DNA of 52,772 nucleotides. Source: Phycisphaerae bacterium (GTDB taxonomy: Bacteria > Planctomycetota > Phycisphaerae > Phycisphaerales > UBA1924). Shown in pieces: positions 15,447-23,006 of the stretch. The position numbers were made by a program, and so were the translations under genes. The stretch covers positions 1 through 52,772 of the forward strand of contig VGXM01000021.1 of the NCBI GenBank assembly GCA_016873295.1. Direction: 5' to 3'. Every line of letters starts with the position of its first letter. Position 1 is the first letter of the stretch. The notes beneath the pieces were generated by a model. It ran no database searches. It saw nothing but the letters and a program-made list of their open reading frames with translations, and was not told where the DNA came from.

Positions 15447-16580
15447 ATGAAGGTCCGGCTCTCGAGGTTCGTCGCATTGGCGCTGACGTGGGGGGTGGCC
15501 GATGTGGCGACGGCACAAAGCCGCGGGGTTGACGAGCGGATCCCCATCGAGCAACTCGAGACCGACCGCACCAAAGACGAAAAGCTGCATCACCTGTATA
15601 TGCTCGACGGCCGCAAGAGCGACGCCGCGGCCCAGGCGGTCGCGAAAGAGGTCCGACGTGAAGCGAACGATCCGGAGGTGAAGTCGCGCGCGCTTCGGAT
15701 GCTGTGCGACATGCACACCCCCCGCGCCCACCAGTTGCTGGTGGAGATCGTTGACGACCCGTCGGTGCCGGCGACCCTGCGTGGCCAGGCCGTGGAGGGG
15801 CTTTGGCTGGCGCTGAACATGTCGGGCGATGGAGAGATCGCGGCGAGAATCGACGCCTGGATGAGGTGCCGGGCGTGCCCCAGGCCGGTAGTGGAGGCCG
15901 CGAGGCGGGGGCGACCGTCGCCAGGGGCGTTGGAGACCCTCTCGAATCTCGAGGTCAGGTCGATCCGTGAGATGGCGCGGAAAGAAGCGGCTCGACTGAG
16001 ATCGCTCGATCAGGCCCTGCCGCTGGTCGACATCGCGCTTCTGGACGGCTGGAGAAGGGAGCGAGTTGCGTCTCTGTCGGCCGAGGCGCGAAGCATGAAG
16101 GAGAGCAAGGGGCTTCGGAATGACCCCCGGATACGGTTCAAAGACCAGCAGGTGGCGAAGTTGAGAGCGTTTCGCGTGCGGGATCTGGGCGCGGAGCTGC
16201 TCGCGCAGTTCTACGACGCCACGGGACGCAGTCGGAGTGCCGCACTGGCCGCGGCGAAGCTCGCGGATGCCGCCGAAACCGCCAAGGACCTGCCGACGAT
16301 CGAGTGGACGGAGGAACAGCACGAACGCATTCGGGGTCAGGATGTCGTTACGGGGACGCGCGAAGGCGAGTTCGACCTGAGCATCCTGTCATCGCTGGCC
16401 AGGGCCGCGGCCAACGACGCGATACTCGCGTCGATTCAGGCGACCCGACATGCTGAAGAGTTGCACGCGCTCCTGGCGGCACTCTCCCTCGAAGGGATCG
16501 AGCTGGTCAAACAGCAGTACGTGAAGTCCATCTCAAGTGACCCTCGCGTAGGAGCCCTGCGGAACGAGAAAGACAAGTAG
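15447..16580 (+). CDS. Exported protein of unknown function with helical repeats
   Basis: This 377-residue protein starts at ATG 15447, with GGAGG at 15435-15439 as a good ribosome binding site. A signal peptide (FVALALTWGVADVATAQS) would be cleaved near residue 25. The rest is mostly alpha-helical; residues about 45-125 (AAAQAVAKEVRREANDPEVK, SRALRMLCDMHTPRAHQLLV) look like HEAT-type repeats as in scaffold proteins. No enzyme motif is visible. It is the only intact-looking gene inside the IS graveyard and its composition is slightly less GC-rich than the neighbours, so horizontal arrival is possible. Confidence 0.7.
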   Translation: MKVRLSRFVALALTWGVADVATAQSRGVDERIPIEQLETDRTKDEKLHHLYMLDGRKSDAAAQAVAKEVRREANDPEVKSRALRMLCDMHTPRAHQLLVEIVDDPSVPATLRGQAVEGLWLALNMSGDGEIAARIDAWMRCRACPRPVVEAARRGRPSPGALETLSNLEVRSIREMARKEAARLRSLDQALPLVDIALLDGWRRERVASLSAEARSMKESKGLRNDPRIRFKDQQVAKLRAFRVRDLGAELLAQFYDATGRSRSAALAAAKLADAAETAKDLPTIEWTEEQHERIRGQDVVTGTREGEFDLSILSSLARAAANDAILASIQATRHAEELHALLAALSLEGIELVKQQYVKSISSDPRVGALRNEKDK

Positions 16581-16589
16581 GGTCGGTGC

Positions 16590-16805
16590 ACCGCGCCCCC
16601 GGGCTGGCGGATGGGGCACGCCGGGGAGATCATCGGCGGCGCGGCCGACACCGCGGACGCGAAGATCGCGGCGCTGCGGGCCGCGGGGGCCCTCGAAACG
16701 GCTCCCTCTCCGGAGGCGGCCGCGGGGGGGGATCTTCGCCCGCGCAGGGCGGGCATCCTGGCGATGGTCGCAGCCGCCGGAGGGACGACAGAGCCGACGC
16801 GGTAG
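16590..16805 (+). pseudogene. C-terminal fragment of succinyl-CoA ligase alpha subunit (sucD-like)
   Basis: The frame reads [20 protein letters not shown] then [20 protein letters not shown]. This matches the end of SucD, where (A)P.G.RMGHAGAII.GG..TA..K..AL..AG marks the C-terminus. The N-terminal CoA-binding domain and catalytic His are absent, so it is a fragment only. After SPEAAAG the frame changes character ([14 protein letters not shown]), recalling the small fragment at 13022-13258. It lies between the exported-protein gene and an IS3 end. Confidence 0.55.
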
Positions 16806-16878
16806 GACGCGGCCTGGCGACTCCTGGCGGGCGTGTCGGGCATCCACGCACGCGGGTTCGGTGTTCGCCCTGGCGTAC

Positions 16879-16919
16879 TGACCTGCTCCCCAAAATCCTG
16901 ATCCAGGCCTATGAGAGTC
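16879..16919 (+). repeat. IS3-family left terminal inverted repeat
   Basis: TGACCTGCTCCCCAAAATCC followed by TGATCCAGGCCTATGAGAGTC is an IS3-type element end (TGACCTG core). The orfA start follows at 16956. Related ends lie at 14770 and 17161. Confidence 0.75.
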
Positions 16920-16955
16920 CCGACGGGCCCCGGCGGGGTCCAGGAGACTCTGGGC

Positions 16956-17160
16956 ATGAAGCGGACGAGGCACACACCGGAGCAGATCGTGACCAAACTG
17001 CGGGAGGCCGACGCGATGCTCGCGGCGGGGAGGCCCGTAGCCCAGGTTGTGCAGATGCTCGGCGTCAGCGAGCCGACCTACGCCCGCTGGCGGAGCCAGT
17101 ACGACGGGATGAAGGCCGACGAGGCACGCCGGCTCAAGGAACTCGAGATCGAGAACGCGC
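16956..17160 (+). pseudogene. IS3-family OrfA (helix-turn-helix), truncated
   Basis: The protein starts MKRTRHTPEQIVTKLREADA and continues LAAGRPVAQVVQMLGVSEPT then YARWRSQY, the HTH_8-type OrfA of IS3 elements. It breaks off in the leucine-zipper part after RRLKELEIENA, exactly where another IS3 end begins at 17161. About 20-25 C-terminal residues and the whole of OrfB in this orientation are missing. Confidence 0.88.
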
Positions 17161-17338
17161 TGACCTGTCCCCGTTTTCTGTACCAGGTGCTATGAGAGTC
17201 GGCGTTCAAGGGTAGGGACCGACGCTGGCCGGGGCGGAGGTAGGGCGCAGTGCCGACCGGAGGGCCGGCCAGCGTTGCCGCGAACGCCGCCGGGGGGAGG
17301 CACCCCGGGCTGCTGTGCGGCCGGTGGTGGTTGTACTC
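17161..17338 (-). pseudogene. IS3-family OrfB C-terminal remnant with right end
   Basis: On the minus strand the frame reads EYNHHRPHSSPGCLPPAAFA, which is the conserved C-terminus of IS3 OrfB integrases (NxxRPHSxLGYxTPxxF). It runs to the element end, whose plus-strand copy is TGACCTGTCCCCGTTTTCTG at 17161. The catalytic domain is gone. It belongs to a different IS3 copy from the OrfA fragment, because the two ends face the same way but the genes lie on opposite strands. Confidence 0.8.
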
Positions 17339-17416
17339 GTGCCGCCGGGCCGCGTCCGGGGCCCGGGCCTCTGCCACGTCGGCGGCTCTGGCTTGATCGC
17401 CGGCACGGCGCCGGCC

Positions 17417-17569
17417 ATGCCCATCGACATCGACCGGTTCACCGAGGACGAGCTTCGCGACCTGCACCACCGCGTGACCGCGCGGCTCCGCCTGATCCAC
17501 CAGGTGCGGGCCCACGGCGCCATGATGAACTTCGCGATCGGCGATCGCGTGGCGTTCACGCACCGCTCA
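17417..17569 (+). pseudogene. N-terminal fragment of a small conserved protein
   Basis: From ATG 17417 the frame reads MPIDIDRFTEDELRDLHHRV, TARLRLIHQVRAHGAMMNFA, IGDRVAFTHR. This resembles the start of a roughly 80-residue protein common in planctomycetes and other bacteria: an amphipathic helix pair, then IGDxVxF opening a small beta domain. After about 51 residues the frame enters the IS110-like remnant and loses sense. A truncated gene is the simplest reading. Function unknown. Confidence 0.45.
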
Positions 17570-17699
17570 TCGTTTATTCGAGCATTCGCCTTGCGGCGTA
17601 GCCCAGATGGTGTGCGTCCGAGGTGGAACCGGCTGCCCCATCGGGTGCCGAGCATCGAGCCCACGTGGCCACTCGAGCTTGCCGGGTCCGGCGTTGGAC

Positions 17700-17852
17700 G
17701 CCCGCCCTCATCCGCGCGTCGGAGAAGTCGGTCTTGTCGGGATTGAGCCTCATCCGCGCGACGTACCCGGGATGCGCCAGCGTCGCGTTCCAGCCCGCCG
17801 CCAGCGTGAGGTCCTCCGCCAGGTCCGCCGCGCCGCGGCACGCCTCGACGGC
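17700..17852 (-). pseudogene. IS110-family transposase fragment
   Basis: The minus-strand frame contains VEACRGAADLAEDLTLAAGW then NATLAHPGYVARMRLNPDKT and DFSDARM. This matches the N-terminal DEDD domain of IS110 transposases (AHPGYVxxMKxNPDKTDxxDARxLA), including the acidic TDxxDA residues. The flanks do not continue the family on either side (no further DEDD domain, no Transposase_20 domain), so it is a short relic. Confidence 0.6.
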
Positions 17853-18376
17853 GGCCAACCGCGCTCGTACAAGCGTGTCCGATGCGGGCTTGAGCACGGC
17901 ACGCAGAGGACGTGCAGATTCCCGGGAGGCCGAAGCGGTCTGCGCTTTGCAGGCGGCGCGGGCGTCAACAGCCAGGCCGCACATCTTGTTCAGAGTGACG
18001 GTGTCCACTTCCGCCCCAGGCCCCGCGTTTGCCGTTGGTTCGTCGTCGATCTGCGCTGCGGCACCGCCGGGCAGGGTGGGAGCTGATACCACGCACCGAC
18101 TCTCATGGCGGGTGGACCGATGAGAGCGACCCCGTCATTCGAGCCGATGGCACCGAGGTAGAAGTCGCGCCCGCCGACGGTGCGACGGCTTGACCGCTCG
18201 GCTTGTGTCGGCGGTAGGACGGGATTCGACGGGGCGCAGCGGGCGAGGTGGGAAGGGCGTCGAGACTCATGGGCGGGCGTCAATCCGGCAGTGACCGGGT
18301 TGCAGGGCCTATTCCGCCGCACGATCCAACGCGGATCGGTACGCCAATCTCCGCCGTTCAGCGGGGTTTCCGAGCA
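17853..18376. other. About 520 bp without a supported gene
   Basis: No frame gives a complete protein. On the minus strand near 18137-18184 the peptide RTVGGRDFYLGAIGSN resembles the N-terminal arm of some planctomycete tyrosine recombinases (xGGRxFYLGxxGS), which would fit an integrase remnant next to a tRNA gene, but it is too short to be sure. I see no promoter or terminator. Confidence 0.3.
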
Positions 18377-18448
18377 AGCGGGCGAAGGGATTCGAACCCT
18401 CGACATTCAGCTTGGAAGGCTGACGCTCTACCCCTGAGCTACGCCCGC
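18377..18448 (-). tRNA. tRNA-Gly (anticodon TCC)
   Basis: The minus-strand 72-mer folds as a standard tRNA: acceptor GCGGGCG/CGCCCGC with discriminator T, D-arm GCTCAGGGGTAGAGC, anticodon stem CAGC/GCTG with loop CTTCCAA (anticodon TCC), and T-arm GAGGGTTCGAATCCCTT. The 3' CCA is not encoded. The T discriminator is usual for bacterial tRNA-Gly. Its first 10 bases overlap the end of the pseudouridine synthase-methyltransferase gene on the same strand. The 3' end faces the IS-rich region. Confidence 0.97.
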
Positions 18449-20199
18449 GACGGGCGATCGTAGTCTCCGCCGCCCGGGCCGGGGTCCCTCGCGACCTTGA
18501 CCGCCCGGATCGCCAGGAAGAGGGGGATCTCGCGGCGGGCGCGGTTCTCCTCGGGCGCGCGCGGGCCGGGCTGGCTCACCCGCGTGCTGGGCCATTCTTC
18601 CATCGCCTCGACGAGCAGGCCGGCGTCCGCCAGGGCACGCACGTAGGCCTCGATGGGGCGGTGGTAGGTCCAGGTGACGACCTCGCGCCCGCCCGACGCC
18701 GCCTCGCCCGGGTTCATCACGATCTTCCGCGACGCGCTCGAGAGGTACCCGTCGATCCGCCGGTACTGGCGGGCCGCCGAGCGGTCGCGCCGGGGCCCGC
18801 GCCGGGGCGGGTCGCCCGCGGGATCGTCCCACCCCCACGAGGTCTGTCCGGGTGCCCGGAACGCCGGGTGCAGGATGACGCCGACGAACCGCCCGCCCGG
18901 CTTCAGGCACGCCGCGACGCCCCGCGTCACGGGTTCGAGGGGCTCGATGTTCATGAGGGCCATGGCGCACGACGCCGCGTCGAAGGCGCCGGCGTCGAGC
19001 CGATCCAGCTCGCGCGCGTCGTGGACGCGGAAGTCGCACCGGGGGAGCTTGGCCGACCGCGCCCGCGCGATCAGGCTCGGCGAGGCGTCGATGCCCACGA
19101 CGTCGCAGCCGAGCTCGGCCAGGCCCCGGCACAGCACCCCCTGTCCGCACGCCACGTCGAGCACGCGCTCGCCCGCGCGCGGTGCCAGCAGGCGCACCGT
19201 GCCCGGCAGGATCACGCGCTCGTGGTGGTCGCTGCCCCGCTCGTCGATGAGCCGGTCGTACCACTCCGCGACGTGCTCCCACGACCCGTCCTCGCCGCGC
19301 CCTCGGGCCTTCGCCGCCCTGCCCACGGGCGGCTCTCCCCGGGCCGGGGTCGGCGTCGATGGGGCGGCGACCGGCTCGACGGGCGGCTCGCCCGTCCCAG
19401 CCGATCGCCCCAGCAGCCTCTCAAACAGCCGCGGCGTGCGGCTCCGCAGGTGCAGCATCTCGCCCGTGGCCGGGTGCGCAAAGCTCAGCTCCGCCGCGTG
19501 CAGGCACAGGCGCTGCCGCTCGGCCCCCTCCTCGCCCGGGTCGGCGTTCCCATACTTCACGTCGCCCACGATGGGGTGCCCGATCTGCCGCATGTGCACG
19601 CGGATCTGGTTCTTCCGCCCCGTCTCCAGCCGGCACTCCACCAGCGACCGGCCCTTGCCCGTGCCGACCAGCCGCCAGTGGGTGATGGCGGCCAGTCCCT
19701 CGTCCTCCTCGCGCACACGCCGCATGCGTCCGGGCGACTCCTCGCGCAGCAGCGACCGGACGGTGCCGCCCGCCCGTCCCTCCGGGCCGCGCTCGATCTC
19801 GCCCTCGACCACCGCGACGTAGACGCGCCCGATCCGCCTGGCCTTCAACTCCGCCTTGAGCCACTCGAACGCCCGCGCGGACTTGGCGAACACCATCAGC
19901 CCGGACGCATAGGCGTCGAGCCGGTGGATGATCCACACGCCCCGCTCGCGCTCGCGCCCGCGACCCCGCCCGGGGTACTGACGCTTGAGGATGTCGAAGA
20001 CGTTGGGGGGCTGGTCGCTCGACTCCCGACCGTCCGAGAGCGGCGAGGACAGCAGCCCCGCCGGCTTGTCCACCACCACGAGGTCGTCGTCCTCGTAGAC
20101 CTTCCCCAGCGCCGGCGGCATGGCCCCCGGGGCGCTCCCGCCCCGCCCGCGCCGATCTCGCCGCCCGGGTCCCTTGGCGTGACGCGATTCCGCAGCCAT
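18439..20199 (-). CDS. RluD-type pseudouridine synthase fused to SAM methyltransferase
   Basis: This 586-residue protein has two enzymes. Residues about 30-255 form an RluA/RluD-family pseudouridine synthase: VVVDKPAGLLSSP, the catalytic motif HRLDAYASGLMVFAKS (Asp nucleophile), then ETGRKNQIRVHMRQIGHPIV and GDVKYG. After a Pro/Ser-rich linker, residues about 315-570 form a class I methyltransferase: ERVLDVACGQGVLCRGLAEL (motif I) and VVGIDASPSLIARAR (motif II). No N-terminal S4 domain is seen. The ATG at 20199 has GGAGGG just upstream and clears the coaB gene. The TAG stop lies inside tRNA-Gly. The join invites a role in two RNA modifications, but the methyltransferase could act on anything. 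Confidence 0.88.
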   Translation of the reverse strand: MAAESRHAKGPGRRDRRGRGGSAPGAMPPALGKVYEDDDLVVVDKPAGLLSSPLSDGRESSDQPPNVFDILKRQYPGRGRGRERERGVWIIHRLDAYASGLMVFAKSARAFEWLKAELKARRIGRVYVAVVEGEIERGPEGRAGGTVRSLLREESPGRMRRVREEDEGLAAITHWRLVGTGKGRSLVECRLETGRKNQIRVHMRQIGHPIVGDVKYGNADPGEEGAERQRLCLHAAELSFAHPATGEMLHLRSRTPRLFERLLGRSAGTGEPPVEPVAAPSTPTPARGEPPVGRAAKARGRGEDGSWEHVAEWYDRLIDERGSDHHERVILPGTVRLLAPRAGERVLDVACGQGVLCRGLAELGCDVVGIDASPSLIARARSAKLPRCDFRVHDARELDRLDAGAFDAASCAMALMNIEPLEPVTRGVAACLKPGGRFVGVILHPAFRAPGQTSWGWDDPAGDPPRRGPRRDRSAARQYRRIDGYLSSASRKIVMNPGEAASGGREVVTWTYHRPIEAYVRALADAGLLVEAMEEWPSTRVSQPGPRAPEENRARREIPLFLAIRAVKVARDPGPGGGDYDRPSRA

Positions 20200-20224
20200 C
20201 CCTGCCCTCCGAAGTTCGGAGATC

Positions 20225-20881
20225 TCAGCCCTTCCTGGCCCGGAGCAACGCCAGCTCCTCCGACAGCACGCCCACCAGCCAGCTCGCGAACTCCGCCTTG
20301 GGCACCACGCCCGGCGAAGGTCGGATCCCCCCACCCCGGGTCAGCACCGTCGCCTCGATCGTCGGGCTGTCCATGGTCTCCAGCGGGTTGCCCACCACCA
20401 GGTCCACGCCCTTGCGCTCCAGCTTCGAGCGGGCTGATTCCAGCAACTCCCGCCGCGGCTCGAGCGCGAACCCCACGAAGAGCTGGTCGCTCCGCCGCGC
20501 TGCCGAGACCTCCGCCAGCAGGTCCGGCGTGGGCTCCAGCTCCAGCACCAGCTTCTGGTCCTGCCGCCGGAACTTCCCGCCCAGGAACGCGGGGTCCACC
20601 TTGGGGCGGTAGTCGGCGACGGCGGCGGCCATGACCAGCACGTCGCACCCCGGGCACTCCTCCCGCAGCAGCCCGCGGAGGTTCTCGCAGGTCCTGAACC
20701 GACGCGTGCGCACGCCGGGGATCGCCGCGTCGGACCCCGTCGGCCCGAGCAGCAGGACCACGTCCCATCCGTCGGCCGCCGCGGCCCCCGCCAGCGCCAG
20801 CCCCATCCGCCCGGACGAGCGGTTGCCGATGAACCGGACCGCGTCGATGGGCTCGTGCGTGGGCCCCGCCGTGATGAGCAT
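20225..20881 (-). CDS. coaB: Stand-alone phosphopantothenoylcysteine synthetase (CoaB)
   Basis: The product begins LITAGPTHEPIDAVRFIGNR, SSGRMGLALA, then VLVMAAAVADYRP, FVGFALE and DLVVGNP, all characteristic of the CoaB half of CoaBC, which joins cysteine to 4'-phosphopantothenate in coenzyme A synthesis. The CoaC flavoprotein half (decarboxylase) is absent, so it must be encoded elsewhere. I give ATG 20881, which opens on the domain; in-frame starts up to 21082 would add about 67 low-complexity residues. It is transcribed with the downstream fusion gene (25-base gap). Confidence 0.88.
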   Translation of the reverse strand: MLITAGPTHEPIDAVRFIGNRSSGRMGLALAGAAAADGWDVVLLLGPTGSDAAIPGVRTRRFRTCENLRGLLREECPGCDVLVMAAAVADYRPKVDPAFLGGKFRRQDQKLVLELEPTPDLLAEVSAARRSDQLFVGFALEPRRELLESARSKLERKGVDLVVGNPLETMDSPTIEATVLTRGGGIRPSPGVVPKAEFASWLVGVLSEELALLRARKG

Positions 20882-21206
20882 CCGCCGAGGGGAGCCCCCC
20901 GTTCCGACGCCCGCCCCCGACCGCTCGTCGATCGCCCGTGTTGACAGGTTCCACCACCCTTGCCCGGGTCCGCCGCGAGAGTCGGCCCCCTCGGGCGAAT
21001 CATTAGGTGTCGGGCGCGGCCCGGGCGGGGGTCCCGTCCGCATTCCGCACCGAAGGCAACCACGTCGCCCGTTGGCCCGCATAGACTGGTACCGGTTCGG
21101 TCCGCCCGGGATCGTGGGCCAGGCGGGGCCGCGAGAGGATCCAGCCCCAACGACGCCCGGCGCCGCGCCGCCGGCGACCGCCCCACCCGAGAGTCACCAC
21201 CGCACC
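20882..21206. other. Divergent intergenic region between coaB and pilB-like gene
   Basis: These 325 bases separate the minus-strand coaB from the plus-strand ATPase gene and should hold both promoters. The coaB frame stays open to 21082 with a low-complexity sequence. I see no convincing -35/-10 pair, operator or hairpin. Confidence 0.4.
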
Positions 21207-22940
21207 ATGGCCCGATCACGTCAGAAGCTCGGCGAGATTCTCGTCGGTTGGGGAGCGCTCACCGCGGAGCAGGCCGAGAAGGCCTCCGGCGTCGCCAAGA
21301 GCACGGGCAAGCGGCTCGGCGACGTCATCGTCGAGATGGGCTTGGCCAAGGAAGACCAGGTCTACAAGGCCCTCGCCAAGCAGTTCGGCATGGAGTACGT
21401 CGACCTTGCCGCCCAGGGTGCCACCGCCCGGATCGACATGAAGCTCATCCCGGAGGATCTGGTCAAGAAGCACGGCATCCTCCCGCTCGCCAAGACCAAC
21501 GGACGCCTCCAGGTCCTGATCCATGACCCCATGGACCTGGACCTGCAGGACATGATCCGCTTCCGCCTCAACGTCGAGATCGACCCCAAGATCGCCGCCA
21601 AGAGCCTGATCCGCAAGTACATCGACGCCTCCGCCGCGGGCACCGCCAAGAGGCTCGCCCCGGACCAGTCCCTCGTCTCGGAGTCCATCGACAAGTCGGT
21701 CGACAAGAGCGTCGACAAGTCGATCGACAAGGAGGCCGAGGAGGCCCCGATCGTCCGGCTGGTCAACCGCATCCTCGACGAGGCCTGCCGCATGCGGGCC
21801 AGCGACATCCACATCGAGCCCATGGTCGACCGCGTCCGCCTCCGCTACCGCATCGACGGCGTGTGCATCGAGCGCGACAACCTCCCCAAGCGCATGCAGA
21901 ACTCCGTCCTCTCCCGCTTCAAGCTCATGGCGGGCATGAACATCGCCGAACGCCGCATCCCCCAGGACGGACGCGTCAAGTTCACCGTCGACGAGAACAC
22001 CATCGACTTCCGCGTGTCGGCCTGCCCCGCCTACCACGGCGAGAGCGTGGTCCTCCGTATTCTCCGCCCCGATTCGGTCCGCATCGGGCTGGAGAACCTC
22101 GGGTTCGAGTCCGACAACCTCCAGATCTTCAACCGCATCATCCGCCGCCCCAACGGCATCTTCCTGGTCACCGGACCCACCGGCTCGGGCAAGACCACCA
22201 CGCTCTACTCGGCCCTGTCGGTCCTCAACCGCCCCGACAAGAAGATCATCACCGCCGAGGACCCCGTCGAGTACAACTTCGAGGGCATCAACCAGTGCCA
22301 GGTCAAGGAGCACATCGGGCTGACGTTCCCCGCCATCCTCCGGTCCATGCTCCGCCAGGCCCCCAACGTCATCCTCGTCGGCGAGATCCGCGACAAGGAG
22401 GTCGCCGAGATCGCCATCCAGGCGGCGCTCACGGGGCACCTCGTCTTCTCCACGCTCCACACCAACGACGCGCCCTCCGCGATCACCCGACTGGTCGACA
22501 TGGGCATCAAGCCCTTCCTCGTCGCCTCGTCCATCCAGGCCGTCATGGCCCAGCGCCTCATCCGCGTCATCTGCAAGAACTGCAAGAAGCCCTACCACGA
22601 CCCCGACCCCAAGTACCTCCGCCTCACCGGCATCAGCGACGATGATCTCCCCAAGGTCATGAAGGGCGCCGGGTGCGACCAGTGCGTCAACACCGGCTTC
22701 AAGGGCCGCATGGCCGTCTTCGAGATGATGGTCATGAACTCGACCATCCGCGAGCTGGCGTTCCGCACCGCCCCGGTGTCCGAGATCCGCCGCGCCGCCC
22801 TTGCCTCCGGCATGCGCCCCCTCGTCGAGGACGGCAAGATCAAGATCCTCCGGGGCATCACCACGCCCGAGGAAGTCGCCCGCAACACCCAGGTCGACGT
22901 CGACAACGCCGCCGCCGTCGCCGCCGAGACCGACGACTAG
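21207..22940 (+). CDS. pilB: PilB/GspE-like assembly ATPase 1
   Basis: The protein has 577 residues. The N-terminal MshEN/GspE-N domain (about 4-150; LGEILVGWGALTAEQAE) is followed by a linker with four S(I/V)DK repeats (about 160-175). The ATPase core has the Arg-rich N2 segment, Walker A GPTGSGKTTT at 323, Asp box, Walker B VILVGEIRD at 388 and a His box (STLHTNDAPSA). A zinc tetracysteine lies at C456/C459 and C490/C493. This is the extension motor that polymerises pilins at the inner membrane. PilT follows 66 bases downstream. The start at 21207 opens directly on the domain. Confidence 0.95.
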   Translation: MARSRQKLGEILVGWGALTAEQAEKASGVAKSTGKRLGDVIVEMGLAKEDQVYKALAKQFGMEYVDLAAQGATARIDMKLIPEDLVKKHGILPLAKTNGRLQVLIHDPMDLDLQDMIRFRLNVEIDPKIAAKSLIRKYIDASAAGTAKRLAPDQSLVSESIDKSVDKSVDKSIDKEAEEAPIVRLVNRILDEACRMRASDIHIEPMVDRVRLRYRIDGVCIERDNLPKRMQNSVLSRFKLMAGMNIAERRIPQDGRVKFTVDENTIDFRVSACPAYHGESVVLRILRPDSVRIGLENLGFESDNLQIFNRIIRRPNGIFLVTGPTGSGKTTTLYSALSVLNRPDKKIITAEDPVEYNFEGINQCQVKEHIGLTFPAILRSMLRQAPNVILVGEIRDKEVAEIAIQAALTGHLVFSTLHTNDAPSAITRLVDMGIKPFLVASSIQAVMAQRLIRVICKNCKKPYHDPDPKYLRLTGISDDDLPKVMKGAGCDQCVNTGFKGRMAVFEMMVMNSTIRELAFRTAPVSEIRRAALASGMRPLVEDGKIKILRGITTPEEVARNTQVDVDNAAAVAAETDD

Positions 22941-23006
22941 GCGGGCGCCCCCATCACCCCGCCGGCGATCCTCGCCCCCCCTCACTCCCGCACCGACGAG
23001 CCCACC

